Source: Jeotgalibacillus alimentarius
Lineage (GTDB): Bacteria > Bacillota > Bacilli > Bacillales > Jeotgalibacillaceae
Assembly: GCF_000829445.1 (NCBI RefSeq)
Contig: NZ_JXRQ01000008.1
Coordinates: forward strand, 124,001 to 188,000
Direction of reading: 5' to 3'
DNA: 64,000 bases
The notes beneath the pieces are model-generated. The model was given only the letters and a program-made list of their open reading frames with translations. It was not told the origin of the DNA and did no database searches. Below, piece after piece: positions 9,223 to 17,368 of the stretch (positions are counted from its first letter, which is position 1; the number at the start of each line of letters is the position of its first letter). Both the position numbers and the translations under genes were made by a program.

Positions 9223-9806
9223 ATCAGATTTCAATTAACTTACTGCCGAAAAAACAAAAAAAGCAGCGTTTCTGTAAATTATTTATTCTGCCTATTGTCA
9301 CAGCGTTCTTATTGCTTACAGCTTCTATTTTTATCATTCAATGGTCAAAAAATGAAGAGCTGGCGCGCATTGACTCACAGCTTGAGCAGGCTGAACAGGA
9401 AAAGCTGCTGCTTGAACAGCAGACTATGAATAATCAGTCTGCAGGGGATATAGACCGTCTGGAGTCAGCGATCGCGTTTATGGAACAGTATCCAATACCG
9501 ACTGTTGAAGTGCTGAACCATTTTACAGAGCTGCTGCCTGAGAGAGGGTTTTTTGAATCTTTTCAGTACACAGATACAGGTCTGATTACGCTCACTGTGC
9601 AGTTTGATACGAGCAGGGAGGCCGCCTTTTATCTGCACCAGCTAGAGCAGTCAGAAAAAGTGACGGAAGCTTCACTGCAAAGTATTGTAGCTGAAGAAGT
9701 GGATGCGCTTGAAGCAGCTTCAGAGAATCTGTTGCCGAGATATATTGCACAATATACCATTATGCTGAATCAGCAGTTAGTAAGAGAGGAGAATGAGGTT
9801 GAATAA
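9219..9806 (+). CDS. pilN: Pilus assembly protein PilN
   Basis: PilN family bitopic membrane protein. The conserved start ISINLLPKKQKKQ is the PilM-binding motif. One membrane helix (residues ~20-43) is followed by a coiled coil and a small extracytoplasmic ferredoxin-like domain with TVEVLNHFTELLPERGFFESFQY and a following strand pair. The 195-residue length is usual. It overlaps pilM by four bases and pilO by 14, implying translational coupling. Confidence 0.85.
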   Translation: MNQISINLLPKKQKKQRFCKLFILPIVTAFLLLTASIFIIQWSKNEELARIDSQLEQAEQEKLLLEQQTMNNQSAGDIDRLESAIAFMEQYPIPTVEVLNHFTELLPERGFFESFQYTDTGLITLTVQFDTSREAAFYLHQLEQSEKVTEASLQSIVAEEVDALEAASENLLPRYIAQYTIMLNQQLVREENEVE

Positions 9807-10593
9807 CAGGTTAAACCGTACATCGATCGTGACGATTGCTTTAGGTGTGGCGGCTGTCATGCTGCCTGTACTGCTCTATTTTTCACTCATTTATCCCCTG
9901 AATGCTGAAGTGGAACTGAAAGCGCAGCAGCTCGAAACTGAAGAACAGCTGATTGAAGCCATGCTGCTCAGCAGAAATGACCAGCCGGATGTTTCGCTGG
10001 AAACGAGTGCAGAGCTTCAAAAACAGATTCCGGTTAAGCCGCTTGTGGACCAGCTGATTCTTGAGCTTGAAAAAGCAGAGCTTGTATCGGGAAGCATGAT
10101 CGGGTCTGTCGCCATTACGGAAGCTGAAGTGACTTCATTAAATGAAGTTGAGGAAGCACCGGACCAGATGGAGAATCCGCTTGACACACCTTCAGAAGAT
10201 GATGCCGCAGTGAACGCAGGAACTGAAGAAGTTGTCGTTGAAACTGACCCGGCCCCTGCAGATATCCAGGCCCCGTCTGGTCTTTATAAAGTACTGATGA
10301 ATTTATCAGTCACATCAGACAGTTACTTTGAAATGCAGCAGTTCTTAGACGTATTAGAAGAATCAAACCGGATTATGGAAGTCGAACAGATCAGCTTTTC
10401 AGATGACAGTGAACAGATCTCAGTGAATGATTTATCAGAACCGCTCATCTATACACTGTCTGTCGCAGCATTTTATTATCCTGAATTAGAAGAACTCATC
10501 AGTGAATTGCCGCTGATCAGTGCACCGCCGCCAGCGGATAAAAATAATCCGCTTTCTCAATTTCCTGATCTCGACGGGGAAGATGAAGAGTGA
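9793..10593 (+). CDS. pilO: Pilus assembly protein PilO-like
   Basis: One N-terminal membrane helix (residues ~12-33), a coiled coil, and an extracytoplasmic domain follow, as in PilO, the partner of PilN. Residues ~115-160 are an acidic, Pro-rich insertion. The C-terminal part (YKVLMNLSVTSDSYFEMQQFLDVLEESNRIMEV) carries the recognisable PilO signature, in which one strand pair and a helix monitor the partner. Sequence similarity is low, so the name rests on order, topology and this motif. It overlaps pilN by 14 bases and the next gene by four. Confidence 0.8.
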   Translation: MRLNNRLNRTSIVTIALGVAAVMLPVLLYFSLIYPLNAEVELKAQQLETEEQLIEAMLLSRNDQPDVSLETSAELQKQIPVKPLVDQLILELEKAELVSGSMIGSVAITEAEVTSLNEVEEAPDQMENPLDTPSEDDAAVNAGTEEVVVETDPAPADIQAPSGLYKVLMNLSVTSDSYFEMQQFLDVLEESNRIMEVEQISFSDDSEQISVNDLSEPLIYTLSVAAFYYPELEELISELPLISAPPPADKNNPLSQFPDLDGEDEE

Positions 10594-11030
10594 AACGGGT
10601 AAGAGGTGAGCGCGGATTTACAATGATTGAGCTGCTTGCTGTACTGGTTATTCTTGGAATACTTCTATCGATCGGCGTGCTGATGATGCAGACCACGATT
10701 TCAAAAGCAAAGCAGGATGCATTTATTGCGAGTGCCTATACGATGAAGGAAGCTGCAAGAAAATACGCCCTTTATCACCGTATAGATGAGTCGCCTGTTG
10801 ATCAGGTGACGTATCAGGAGCTTGTTGATGAAGGTCTAGTTGAAAAAATGCAGGATCCTTTTACCGGAAGTATGCTCTCTGAAGAGAACCTGAGTTATAT
10901 TGTGTTTTCCGGAATAGAGCCGGTAGCAGTCTGTTTATACGCTGAAAACTACAAAATCTGCGGTACTGATGATACAGAAGAACCGTCATCCTTTGGTCAG
11001 TTATCAAGGGATAGCATTACGCCATATTAA
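10590..11030 (+). CDS. Minor prepilin (type IV pilin-like protein)
   Basis: A nine-residue leader (MKRVRGERG) is followed by FTMIELLAVLVILGILLSIGV, giving a class III signal with Phe at +1 and Glu at +5. The 137-residue mature part contains two cysteines (AVCLYAENYKICGT) that could form a disulfide, unlike the major prepilin. It starts at GTG 10590 inside the end of pilO, so translation is coupled. A minor pilin that primes assembly or caps the pilus is likely. It ends 15 bases before the peptidase gene. Confidence 0.85.
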   Translation: MKRVRGERGFTMIELLAVLVILGILLSIGVLMMQTTISKAKQDAFIASAYTMKEAARKYALYHRIDESPVDQVTYQELVDEGLVEKMQDPFTGSMLSEENLSYIVFSGIEPVAVCLYAENYKICGTDDTEEPSSFGQLSRDSITPY

Positions 11031-11045
11031 AAGGAGTCAATTTTC

Positions 11046-11801
11046 ATGTCCATGTTTGTCACCGGGTTATTTGTGTTATACGGCTCTATTTTCGGCTCCT
11101 TTTATAATGTGGTGGGGCTGCGGGTTCCTGAAAAAAAGTCAATCGTCTCTCCAGGGTCTGCCTGTCCGAAATGTGGACACAGGTTGAAGTGGCATGAACT
11201 GATTCCTGTTTTTTCATATTTTCTATTGAGAGGGAAATGTAAAAGCTGCGGTCTGAAAATCCCTGCTGTCTATCCGGTCATTGAAGCAGCAACGGGACTG
11301 TTGTTCGGATTAAGTTTTTACCTATTCGGTTTTTCAGGCGAATTAATCGTCAGCCTGATCTTTGTTTCGCTATTAATCATTATTACTGTGTCAGATATTG
11401 AATATATGATTATACCGGACAGGATTTTACTGTTTTTTGGAGCGGTCCTGATCCCATCACGCATTTTTGTTCCGCTTAACCCCTGGTGGGATGCAATAAT
11501 TGGCGCAGCTGCGGGTTTTATGCTGCTTCTTTTAATTGCCATCGTATCAAGAGGCGGAATGGGTGGAGGGGATATTAAGCTTTATGCAGTCATCGGACTC
11601 GTACTTGGTGTGAAGCTGACGCTACTCTCCTTTTTTATCGCCACCTTTATCGGAACTGCAGCAGGTCTCATTGCAATTTATGTTAAAAAGAAATCCAGAA
11701 AAGAACCGATCCCATTCGGTCCCTCAATCGCAGCCGGCGCCCTGATTGCCTACTTCTGGGGTGAGCAACTGGTCAATGCTTATCTGAACATGTTTTTTTA
11801 A
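11046..11801 (+). CDS. pilD: Prepilin peptidase / N-methyltransferase PilD
   Basis: This is an A24 family aspartic membrane peptidase that cleaves the leader from both prepilins here and methylates the new N-terminus. The N-terminal methylase loop has four zinc cysteines in CPKCGHR...CKSCG. The two catalytic aspartates are seen in SDIEYMIIPDR and GGGDIKLYAVIG. There are about seven or eight membrane segments and 251 residues, the full two-domain size. In B. subtilis the equivalent place beside spoIIB is held by comC, so this enzyme may serve competence pseudopilins as well. Confidence 0.93.
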   Translation: MSMFVTGLFVLYGSIFGSFYNVVGLRVPEKKSIVSPGSACPKCGHRLKWHELIPVFSYFLLRGKCKSCGLKIPAVYPVIEAATGLLFGLSFYLFGFSGELIVSLIFVSLLIIITVSDIEYMIIPDRILLFFGAVLIPSRIFVPLNPWWDAIIGAAAGFMLLLLIAIVSRGGMGGGDIKLYAVIGLVLGVKLTLLSFFIATFIGTAAGLIAIYVKKKSRKEPIPFGPSIAAGALIAYFWGEQLVNAYLNMFF

Positions 11802-11841
11802 CTTTAAGGCTATAAGAAGACCAATGTTGTTTTAGCGCAGT

Positions 11842-11989
11842 TGGTGATTGCAGCGGAAGGGGGACGACTCCAGCAGGAGAAGTCGGACAGGTGAGATCCC
11901 ACAGACGCAAAGCGTCGAGGAGGGCCGATTGAACCGGAGCCAAAAACCGGCTCATGCGGAAAGCGTTCCCCCTGCAGCGGAAATCACCA
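11842..11989. repeat. Structured intergenic repeat, copy 1
   Basis: A GC-rich element of about 148 bases, flanked by the complementary arms TGGTGATT (11842-11849) and AATCACCA (11982-11989). A second short pair, GTTGTTT (11826-11832) and AAACAAC (12004-12010), lies outside. Inside are a hairpin with stem GAC-GA-CTCC around an AGCA loop closed by GGAG-AA-GTC, and a second hairpin GACGC-AAA-GCGTC. GGGGGA near the left end can pair with TCCCCC near the right. It is clearly homologous to the element at 25494-25640. It has no open frame of note. It lies between the pilus operon and its terminator. Confidence 0.85.
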
Positions 11990-12037
11990 GCCACCTTACA
12001 CAGAAACAACTCTAATAAAAATGTCAGAATATCCCGT

Positions 12038-12070
12038 GAACAGGACGACAAATGTCTTGTTCTTTTTTTT
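12038..12070 (+). terminator. Terminator of the pilus operon
   Basis: GAACAGGAC and GTCTTGTTC form a nine-base-pair stem with one G-T pair, followed by eight Ts. It lies beyond the structured repeat, so the repeat would be transcribed as the 3' end of the pilus message. Confidence 0.75.
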
Positions 12071-12120
12071 CTGTCTCATGCTAGTCTCAAACTATCCAAC
12101 AGATAGAAGGAGCTGCTGAC

Positions 12121-12789
12121 ATGAAACAGGAGACGGCGACGAAAAATAAAGATGGAAGAATCATTCAGTTTCCCCTTAAACACGATCAGAAACATCCAGG
12201 AAGGCTGATTTTGCTTCCTGTGTTATCAGGCGTGATCTGTGCAATCCTGTTCGGGTTCATCCTGAACTTATTTATCGAAAAACCCACTCAGCCGCTGCTC
12301 GCTGAACCGGCTGAAGAGACAAGCTCTTTTACGATCGAGCCGATGACTTTCTGGGTGCAGCAGGCAGGGGCATTCAGTACAAAGGAAGCGGCTGACAGCT
12401 TTATTTCAAATCTTCCCGCAGGCACTCCGCACGTGCTGGTGACTCAAAATGAAATGAATCAGCTGTGGATTGGGGCTGCAGCGTCTGAAGCAGCAGCAAA
12501 TGAGCAGGGAGGATCCGCACAGGTTGATGTATACGTCAAATCAGTTTCAACTGAGCCGGTTGAAATCACTTTAAGCGAAAAAGATCAGCAATGGTTCAAG
12601 GCTCTACTCACATCAATTGAAACAAAACTCAATGAGCCCGGATCTGACTTTCACCTGCCGGAAGCTGAGCCTGGAAATGAGTCGCTGAAAGGTTTTTATC
12701 AGGAAATCATTGAATCTGACAAGGACACAGCTTTTTTAGAAAGTCTTGTATTGATTATGCAGATAAAAAATAACTCGCCCTCCACCTGA
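12121..12789 (+). CDS. spoIIB: Stage II sporulation protein B-like (SPOR domain)
   Basis: The protein has a basic cytoplasmic N-terminus, one membrane segment (residues ~30-52), and an outward-facing part with a SPOR-like unit (FWVQQAGAFSTKEAADSFISNLPAG). SPOR domains bind denuded glycan at septa. SpoIIB helps septal peptidoglycan hydrolysis at engulfment. At 222 residues it is shorter than the roughly 330 I recall for B. subtilis SpoIIB. Sequence similarity alone would not name it: the call rests on SPOR domain, topology and position between the prepilin peptidase and maf. GAAGGAG precedes ATG 12121. Confidence 0.65.
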   Translation: MKQETATKNKDGRIIQFPLKHDQKHPGRLILLPVLSGVICAILFGFILNLFIEKPTQPLLAEPAEETSSFTIEPMTFWVQQAGAFSTKEAADSFISNLPAGTPHVLVTQNEMNQLWIGAAASEAAANEQGGSAQVDVYVKSVSTEPVEITLSEKDQQWFKALLTSIETKLNEPGSDFHLPEAEPGNESLKGFYQEIIESDKDTAFLESLVLIMQIKNNSPST

Positions 12790-12799
12790 CAAACCTCAT

Positions 12800-12846
12800 T
12801 GATAATAGGGAAGATATGTTATACTGTAACCGTCTCCCTATTATCA
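12800..12846. promoter_or_regulatory. Perfect 12-base inverted repeat enclosing the maf promoter
   Basis: TGATAATAGGGA (12800-12811) and TCCCTATTATCA (12835-12846) are exact inverted copies separated by 23 bases. A candidate -35 TTGATA (12799-12804) lies in the left arm and a -10 TATACT (12820-12825) in the centre, with a short 15-base spacer. The right arm ends 19 bases before the maf ATG. It could be an operator for a dimeric repressor or a weak terminator of spoIIB, because four Ts follow. Confidence 0.6.
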
Positions 12847-12865
12847 TTTTACTGAGGTGTAAATC

Positions 12866-13417
12866 ATGACAATTATTCTGGCTTCACAATCTCCGCGTCG
12901 AAAAGAACTGATGAACATGCTTCCATACCCTTTCACTGTCTATCCTTCCACATTTGATGAATCCACTATTACTGATCAGAATCCCGAAACGGCCGTCTTA
13001 AAAATTGCTGAAGGGAAAGCGGCAGAAGTTGCGAAAGAGTTCCCTGACTCAATTGTGATCGGCAGCGATACAATTGTGTTTTATGAACAGATATTAGGAA
13101 AACCGAAATCAGCTGAGGAAGCACGGGACATGCTCAGCCGTTTGTCCGGGAAGACCCATACGGTTTATACAGGGGTCGTGCTGATTAAAAACGGTGTAAA
13201 AACCTCTTTTACTGAAAGAACAGATGTGACGTTCTGGGAGCTTTCAGAAAAAGAGATCAGCGACTATATCGAGACCACTGACCCGTTTGATAAAGCGGGG
13301 GCTTACGGTATCCAGTCAGGCGGGGCGCTTTTTGTTAAAAGCATTACCGGCGATTATTATGCTGTAGTCGGCCTGCCGTTATCCCGATTAAATAAAGAAC
13401 TTGCCCTGCTGACTTAG
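12866..13417 (+). CDS. maf: Maf family nucleotide pyrophosphatase
   Basis: Maf proteins hydrolyse non-canonical or modified nucleoside triphosphates (dTTP, UTP and methylated forms) to monophosphates and are linked to septum control in Bacillus. The opening ILASQSPRRKELM holds the SxSPRR substrate motif, and VIGSDTIV gives the catalytic Asp. FDKAGAYGIQ is the conserved third motif. The 183-residue length is normal. GAGGTG sits before ATG 12866. It precedes radC by 29 bases, in the order maf-radC-mreB known in B. subtilis. Confidence 0.95.
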   Translation: MTIILASQSPRRKELMNMLPYPFTVYPSTFDESTITDQNPETAVLKIAEGKAAEVAKEFPDSIVIGSDTIVFYEQILGKPKSAEEARDMLSRLSGKTHTVYTGVVLIKNGVKTSFTERTDVTFWELSEKEISDYIETTDPFDKAGAYGIQSGGALFVKSITGDYYAVVGLPLSRLNKELALLT

Positions 13418-13446
13418 CTGTTTTTCGACTTATAAGGAGGAAAACG

Positions 13447-14142
13447 ATGCTGATTCCGCAAAAAACACTGATGATCAGAGATTACCTAGATGAGGACAGG
13501 CCGAGGGAAAGGTTTATTAAGCAGGGCCCTCAGAGTCTATCCAATCAGGAATTGATTGCTATTTTACTGCGCACAGGTTCAAGAGATGAATCTGTCATTA
13601 ACCTCGCGAACAAATTGCTCCAGGAATTTAACGGGCTGAGATCTTTAAAAGAAGCATCTTATGATGAACTGACCTCCATCAAGGGGATCGGGGATGCCAA
13701 AGCAGTTCAGGTACTCGCCGCTGTGGAAGTCGGGCGCCGGATAGCGAATATTACTTTTGAAGACAGGTTCACAATTCGTTCACCGGAAGACGGAGCATCT
13801 TTTTTAATGGATGAACTCCGTTTTCTTACACAGGAGCATTTCGTCGCACTTTACCTCAACACTAAAAATCAGATTATCCACCAGCAGACCATTTTTATCG
13901 GGTCATTAAACTCTTCAATCGTGCACCCCAGAGAGGTTTTTAAGGAAGCTTTTAAGCGTTCTGCCGCTTCAATTATCTGCGCTCACAATCATCCGAGCGG
14001 TGATCCTGCGCCTTCAAAAGAAGACATTGATGTGACAAGAAGATTAGTAGAGTGCGGGAAGATGATCGGGATCGAAGTGCTCGATCATTTAATCATTGGT
14101 GAGAAGAAGTATGTAAGTTTGAAGGAAAAAGGGTATATGTAA
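13447..14142 (+). CDS. radC: RadC family JAB/MPN protein
   Basis: The N-terminal half holds a helix-hairpin-helix (LTSIKGIGDAKAVQVLAAVEVGRR). The C-terminal half is a JAB/MPN domain with the metal motif HNHPSGDPAPSKED at ~180-193. Despite its name, a DNA repair role is not established for the family, and a metal-dependent peptidase or nuclease activity is possible. The 231-residue length is standard. An AAGGAGG site precedes ATG 13447. Confidence 0.93.
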   Translation: MLIPQKTLMIRDYLDEDRPRERFIKQGPQSLSNQELIAILLRTGSRDESVINLANKLLQEFNGLRSLKEASYDELTSIKGIGDAKAVQVLAAVEVGRRIANITFEDRFTIRSPEDGASFLMDELRFLTQEHFVALYLNTKNQIIHQQTIFIGSLNSSIVHPREVFKEAFKRSAASIICAHNHPSGDPAPSKEDIDVTRRLVECGKMIGIEVLDHLIIGEKKYVSLKEKGYM

Positions 14143-14144
14143 CG

Positions 14145-14174
14145 TTGTTAAAACAGACGCGTGTAAGCTATAAT
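14145..14174 (+). promoter_or_regulatory. Candidate sigma-A promoter for mreBCD-minCD
   Basis: TTGTTA and a perfect TATAAT are separated by 18 bases, 65 bases before the mreB ATG and just after radC. Confidence 0.65.
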
Positions 14175-14238
14175 TAAAGCTATGGTTTTTGACCGGCCTG
14201 AAAAAGGTTATTAGTGGAATGAGAAAGGGAGATACTCC

Positions 14239-15240
14239 ATGTTTGGAACGAAAGATATAGGAATTGATTTGGGAACTGCTAACACACTTGTTTACATAAA
14301 AGGGAAGGGGATCGTTGTAAGAGAGCCTTCTGTTGTAGCGCTAAGACAGGATACGAAAGACATTGTGGCAGTCGGTAATGAAGCAAGAAATATGATCGGC
14401 AGAACGCCTGGAAACATTGTAGCGCTCCGTCCGATGAAAGATGGTGTGATTGCTGACTTTGAAACAACGTCAACAATGATGAAGTACTATATGAATCAGG
14501 CACTGAAGACAGGTTCATTTTCAAGAAAGCCTTATGTTATGGTTTGTGTGCCATCAGGGATTACGTCAGTTGAAAGACGCGCAGTTATTGATGCAGCAAG
14601 ACAGGCAGGCGCTAAAGATGCGTTTCCGATTGAAGAGCCGTTTGCAGCAGCGATAGGTGCAGGTCTTCCGGTTTGGGAACCTACAGGCAGTATGGTCGTA
14701 GATATTGGTGGAGGTACAACTGAAGTTGCTGTCATCTCACTTGGAGGCATTGTCACAAGCCAGTCGATCCGCGTGGCCGGCGATGAAATGGATGATGCAA
14801 TCGTTTCGTATATCAGAAAACAATACAACCTGATGATTGGTGAACGTACTGCTGAAGCAGTCAAGATGGAAATCGGGTCAGCAGTTGCAGCTGATACGGA
14901 TGTAACAATGGAGATCAGAGGACGTGATCTGTTAACGGGTCTGCCAAAAACGATTGAAATCACGCAGCGTGAAATTCAGATTGCACTTGCTGATACAGTG
15001 GCTAACATTATTGAATCAGTAAAGAGTACGCTTGAACATACCCCGCCGGAACTGTCAGCAGATATTATGGACCGTGGGATCGTTTTAACAGGCGGAGGTG
15101 CGCTTCTTCAGGGACTTGATCAACTGATGACAGCTGAAACTTCTATGCCGGTTCATATTGCAGAAGAACCGCTTGACTGTGTAGCCATTGGTACAGGAAA
15201 AGCGTTAGATAATATTGATTACTTTAAGAAACAGAAATAA
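14239..15240 (+). CDS. mreB: Rod shape-determining protein MreB
   Basis: Bacterial actin that polymerises under the membrane and steers lateral wall synthesis by the elongation machinery. The sequence shows the phosphate-1 loop [13 protein letters not shown], the phosphate-2 region [16 protein letters not shown], and the adenosine motif [16 protein letters not shown]. The 333-residue length matches MreB. It is the first gene of mreBCD-minCD, with mreC starting 33 bases downstream. Confidence 0.97.
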   Translation: MFGTKDIGIDLGTANTLVYIKGKGIVVREPSVVALRQDTKDIVAVGNEARNMIGRTPGNIVALRPMKDGVIADFETTSTMMKYYMNQALKTGSFSRKPYVMVCVPSGITSVERRAVIDAARQAGAKDAFPIEEPFAAAIGAGLPVWEPTGSMVVDIGGGTTEVAVISLGGIVTSQSIRVAGDEMDDAIVSYIRKQYNLMIGERTAEAVKMEIGSAVAADTDVTMEIRGRDLLTGLPKTIEITQREIQIALADTVANIIESVKSTLEHTPPELSADIMDRGIVLTGGGALLQGLDQLMTAETSMPVHIAEEPLDCVAIGTGKALDNIDYFKKQK

Positions 15241-15272
15241 CCGGGAAAACAGGTAATTGGAGTGTGCAGAAA

Positions 15273-16154
15273 ATGCCTTCATTTTTTAGGAATAAAAGGC
15301 TGATTGTGCTGCTCGTCAGTATTATACTGCTTGTTGCATTAATTGGTTTTTCACTGAGGGAAAGAGATAATATTTCTCTTCCAGAACAGTTTATTAAAGA
15401 TATTGTCGGTTTTGGACAAAACATAGCTTCAAAGCCTGCGAGTTTTGTGCAGGGCGGGTTTGACAGTGTGCAGGATCTTTTGAATACGTACAATGAAAAT
15501 AAAAAGCTGAAGACCAGACTTGAAGAATTGGCACTGCTGCAGACACAGGTGACTGATCTGACTAGAGATAATGAAGCCTTAAGAGAACAGACGAATGTTG
15601 AAGGGGATATCCGCGACTACAGTACAACGAATGCTACTGTTATTGCCCGTAACCCTGAGCAGTGGCAGGATACAATTATCATTGATAAGGGTCAGGTTAA
15701 CGGTATTGAAGCAGATATGGCGGTTCAGACTGCAGGTGGAATGATTGGCAGAGTAAAAGATACTGGCCAATTCACTTCAACTGTTGAATTGCTGAGTGCC
15801 AGAAATTCTGTTAACAGAGTCTCAGCACTTTTCCAGGCAGAAGAAGAGAATATTTATGGGCTTGTAGAAGGTTTTGATACAGAGCGTGGAGAATTGATGG
15901 TGAAGAAAATCCCGTTTGATGTTCCGATTGAAGTCGGGTCAAAAGTGATTACATCAGGACTTGGCGGCGTTTTTCCTAAGGGTCTGTTAATCGGGGAAGT
16001 GACTGAAGTATCTTCAGACGAATATGGGTTGACCCAGACGGCGTATGTAGATCCGGCTGCGAACCTATATGATATTGAACATGTAATGGTACTTGAAAGA
16101 GCCGCTGTCGGAGCTGATGAGATTGAAGCGGAAGCTGAGGAGGATGAAGAATGA
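15273..16154 (+). CDS. mreC: Rod shape-determining protein MreC
   Basis: MreC is a bitopic protein linking MreB to the wall synthases. It has one membrane helix near the N-terminus (RLIVLLVSIILLVALIGFSL), a coiled coil at residues ~65-110 and a beta-rich extracytoplasmic domain. The tail is acidic. The frame is open from GTG 15264, but GGAG at 15259-15262 is too close to it, and ATG 15273 (MPSFFRNKRL) gives a better spacing and a typical MreC start. It overlaps mreD by four bases (ATGA). Confidence 0.93.
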   Translation: MPSFFRNKRLIVLLVSIILLVALIGFSLRERDNISLPEQFIKDIVGFGQNIASKPASFVQGGFDSVQDLLNTYNENKKLKTRLEELALLQTQVTDLTRDNEALREQTNVEGDIRDYSTTNATVIARNPEQWQDTIIIDKGQVNGIEADMAVQTAGGMIGRVKDTGQFTSTVELLSARNSVNRVSALFQAEEENIYGLVEGFDTERGELMVKKIPFDVPIEVGSKVITSGLGGVFPKGLLIGEVTEVSSDEYGLTQTAYVDPAANLYDIEHVMVLERAAVGADEIEAEAEEDEE

Positions 16155-16669
16155 TCCGATTTGTACTTCCTTTAATCGGCATCGTCATCTTTTACAGTGA
16201 AAGTATTTTTGCCACATTTTCACCCATAGAGGCAGCAGGTGATACACGGCTGCTGGTTCCGCACTTTCTGGTGGTATTTCTGTTGTTTTTAAGTTTTTAC
16301 TACAATCGGAATACCTCCTATATATACGCTTTTGTATTCGGCTTAATGTATGATGTTTTCTTTACAGGTGTTTTGGGGATTTATATGTTTTTGTTTCCGC
16401 TGTTAATTTATATTTCAGCATTAATATTCAGGCTGATCTACCAGAATATCGTCATCAACGGTCTGGTGACACTGATTATGATTGCGCTGCTGGAGTGGAT
16501 TGTTTACCAGTTTTATCTCCTGATTGGCATTGCAGATATGAATGTACAGGCATTTTTAAACCATAGACTGTATTCAACTTTATTATTTAATGCTGCTTTT
16601 ATTCTGATCGCTGCCTATCCTTTCAAGCAATGGATGTCAGCAGTCAGATTCAGACAGCTGGAGGATTAA
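16151..16669 (+). CDS. mreD: Rod shape-determining protein MreD
   Basis: A 172-residue hydrophobic protein with five or six membrane segments, coupled to mreC through a four-base overlap. MreD is an integral part of the elongasome. The segment YAFVFGLMYDVFFTGVLGIYMFLFPLL is the family's most conserved region. Primary sequence is otherwise poorly conserved in this family, so the call relies partly on order. Confidence 0.9.
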   Translation: MIRFVLPLIGIVIFYSESIFATFSPIEAAGDTRLLVPHFLVVFLLFLSFYYNRNTSYIYAFVFGLMYDVFFTGVLGIYMFLFPLLIYISALIFRLIYQNIVINGLVTLIMIALLEWIVYQFYLLIGIADMNVQAFLNHRLYSTLLFNAAFILIAAYPFKQWMSAVRFRQLED

Positions 16670-16685
16670 TACGCAGAGGTTTGGG

Positions 16686-17366
16686 GTGAAACACATGGGT
16701 GCACAAAACGTAATGATTAAAGGAACAAAAGACGGCTTCATTCTTAAACTGAATGACCAGTGCGGTTATCAGGAGCTGAAAGAAGAGCTGATTGAAAAAC
16801 TTTCAGTTCAGTATAAGGCTCCTGCTGACGGCCAGGCGGTAAAGGCACGAATTGAAGCGGGAAACCGTTTTTTAACTGAAGATCAAAAAGAAGAAGTCAG
16901 ACAGATTGTTCATCAGCAAAAGAGCCTTCTTGTCGATGAAATAACGAGTAATGTGATCACAGTTGAAGATGCTGAGCAGAGAATAAGAGAAAAAGAGATG
17001 TCTTCAATGACCGGTATTGTAAGATCGGGTCAGGTAATTGAAGTTGAAGGTGATTTTCTGCTTGTTGGAGATGTGAATCCCGGCGGCATGATTATGGCCG
17101 GAGGAAACATTTATATTTTAGGCACGTTAAGGGGAATTGCGCATGCAGGCTGTTACGGCAAAGAAGAGGCAGTCATTGTAGCTTCTCAGATGCTGCCGGC
17201 GCAGCTTCGTATTGCCTCAAAACTGAATCGTGCACCGGATCATGATGACGACCCTCATGAAATGGAATGTGCTTACATAGACAGCAGCAATCAGATTGTT
17301 GTTGACCGCTTGCAGGTTTTAAGAAGAATCCGTCCAAGCATAACGAAGATTGAAGGAGGAAGATAG
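16686..17366 (+). CDS. minC: Septum site-determining protein MinC
   Basis: MinC blocks FtsZ assembly away from mid-cell when bound to MinD. The N-terminal FtsZ-inhibiting domain starts with IKGTKDGFILKL, and the C-terminal beta-helix has GDVNPGGMIMAGGNIYILGTLRGIAHAG, the classical MinC signature for dimerisation and MinD binding. I chose GTG 16686, preceded by AGAGG, because the resulting N-terminus matches the length I recall for the Bacillus protein; ATG 16695 with GGGGTG is the alternative. minD begins two bases after its stop. Confidence 0.93.
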   Translation: MKHMGAQNVMIKGTKDGFILKLNDQCGYQELKEELIEKLSVQYKAPADGQAVKARIEAGNRFLTEDQKEEVRQIVHQQKSLLVDEITSNVITVEDAEQRIREKEMSSMTGIVRSGQVIEVEGDFLLVGDVNPGGMIMAGGNIYILGTLRGIAHAGCYGKEEAVIVASQMLPAQLRIASKLNRAPDHDDDPHEMECAYIDSSNQIVVDRLQVLRRIRPSITKIEGGR

Positions 17367-17368
17367 CA

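Noticed and set aside
10969-11187. 72-residue frame overlapping the minor prepilin and pilD
   Set aside because: Covered by the two real genes in other frames; no motif or ribosome site.
14532-14963. 143-residue open frame on the minus strand
   Set aside because: Antisense shadow of mreB with no upstream ribosome site.
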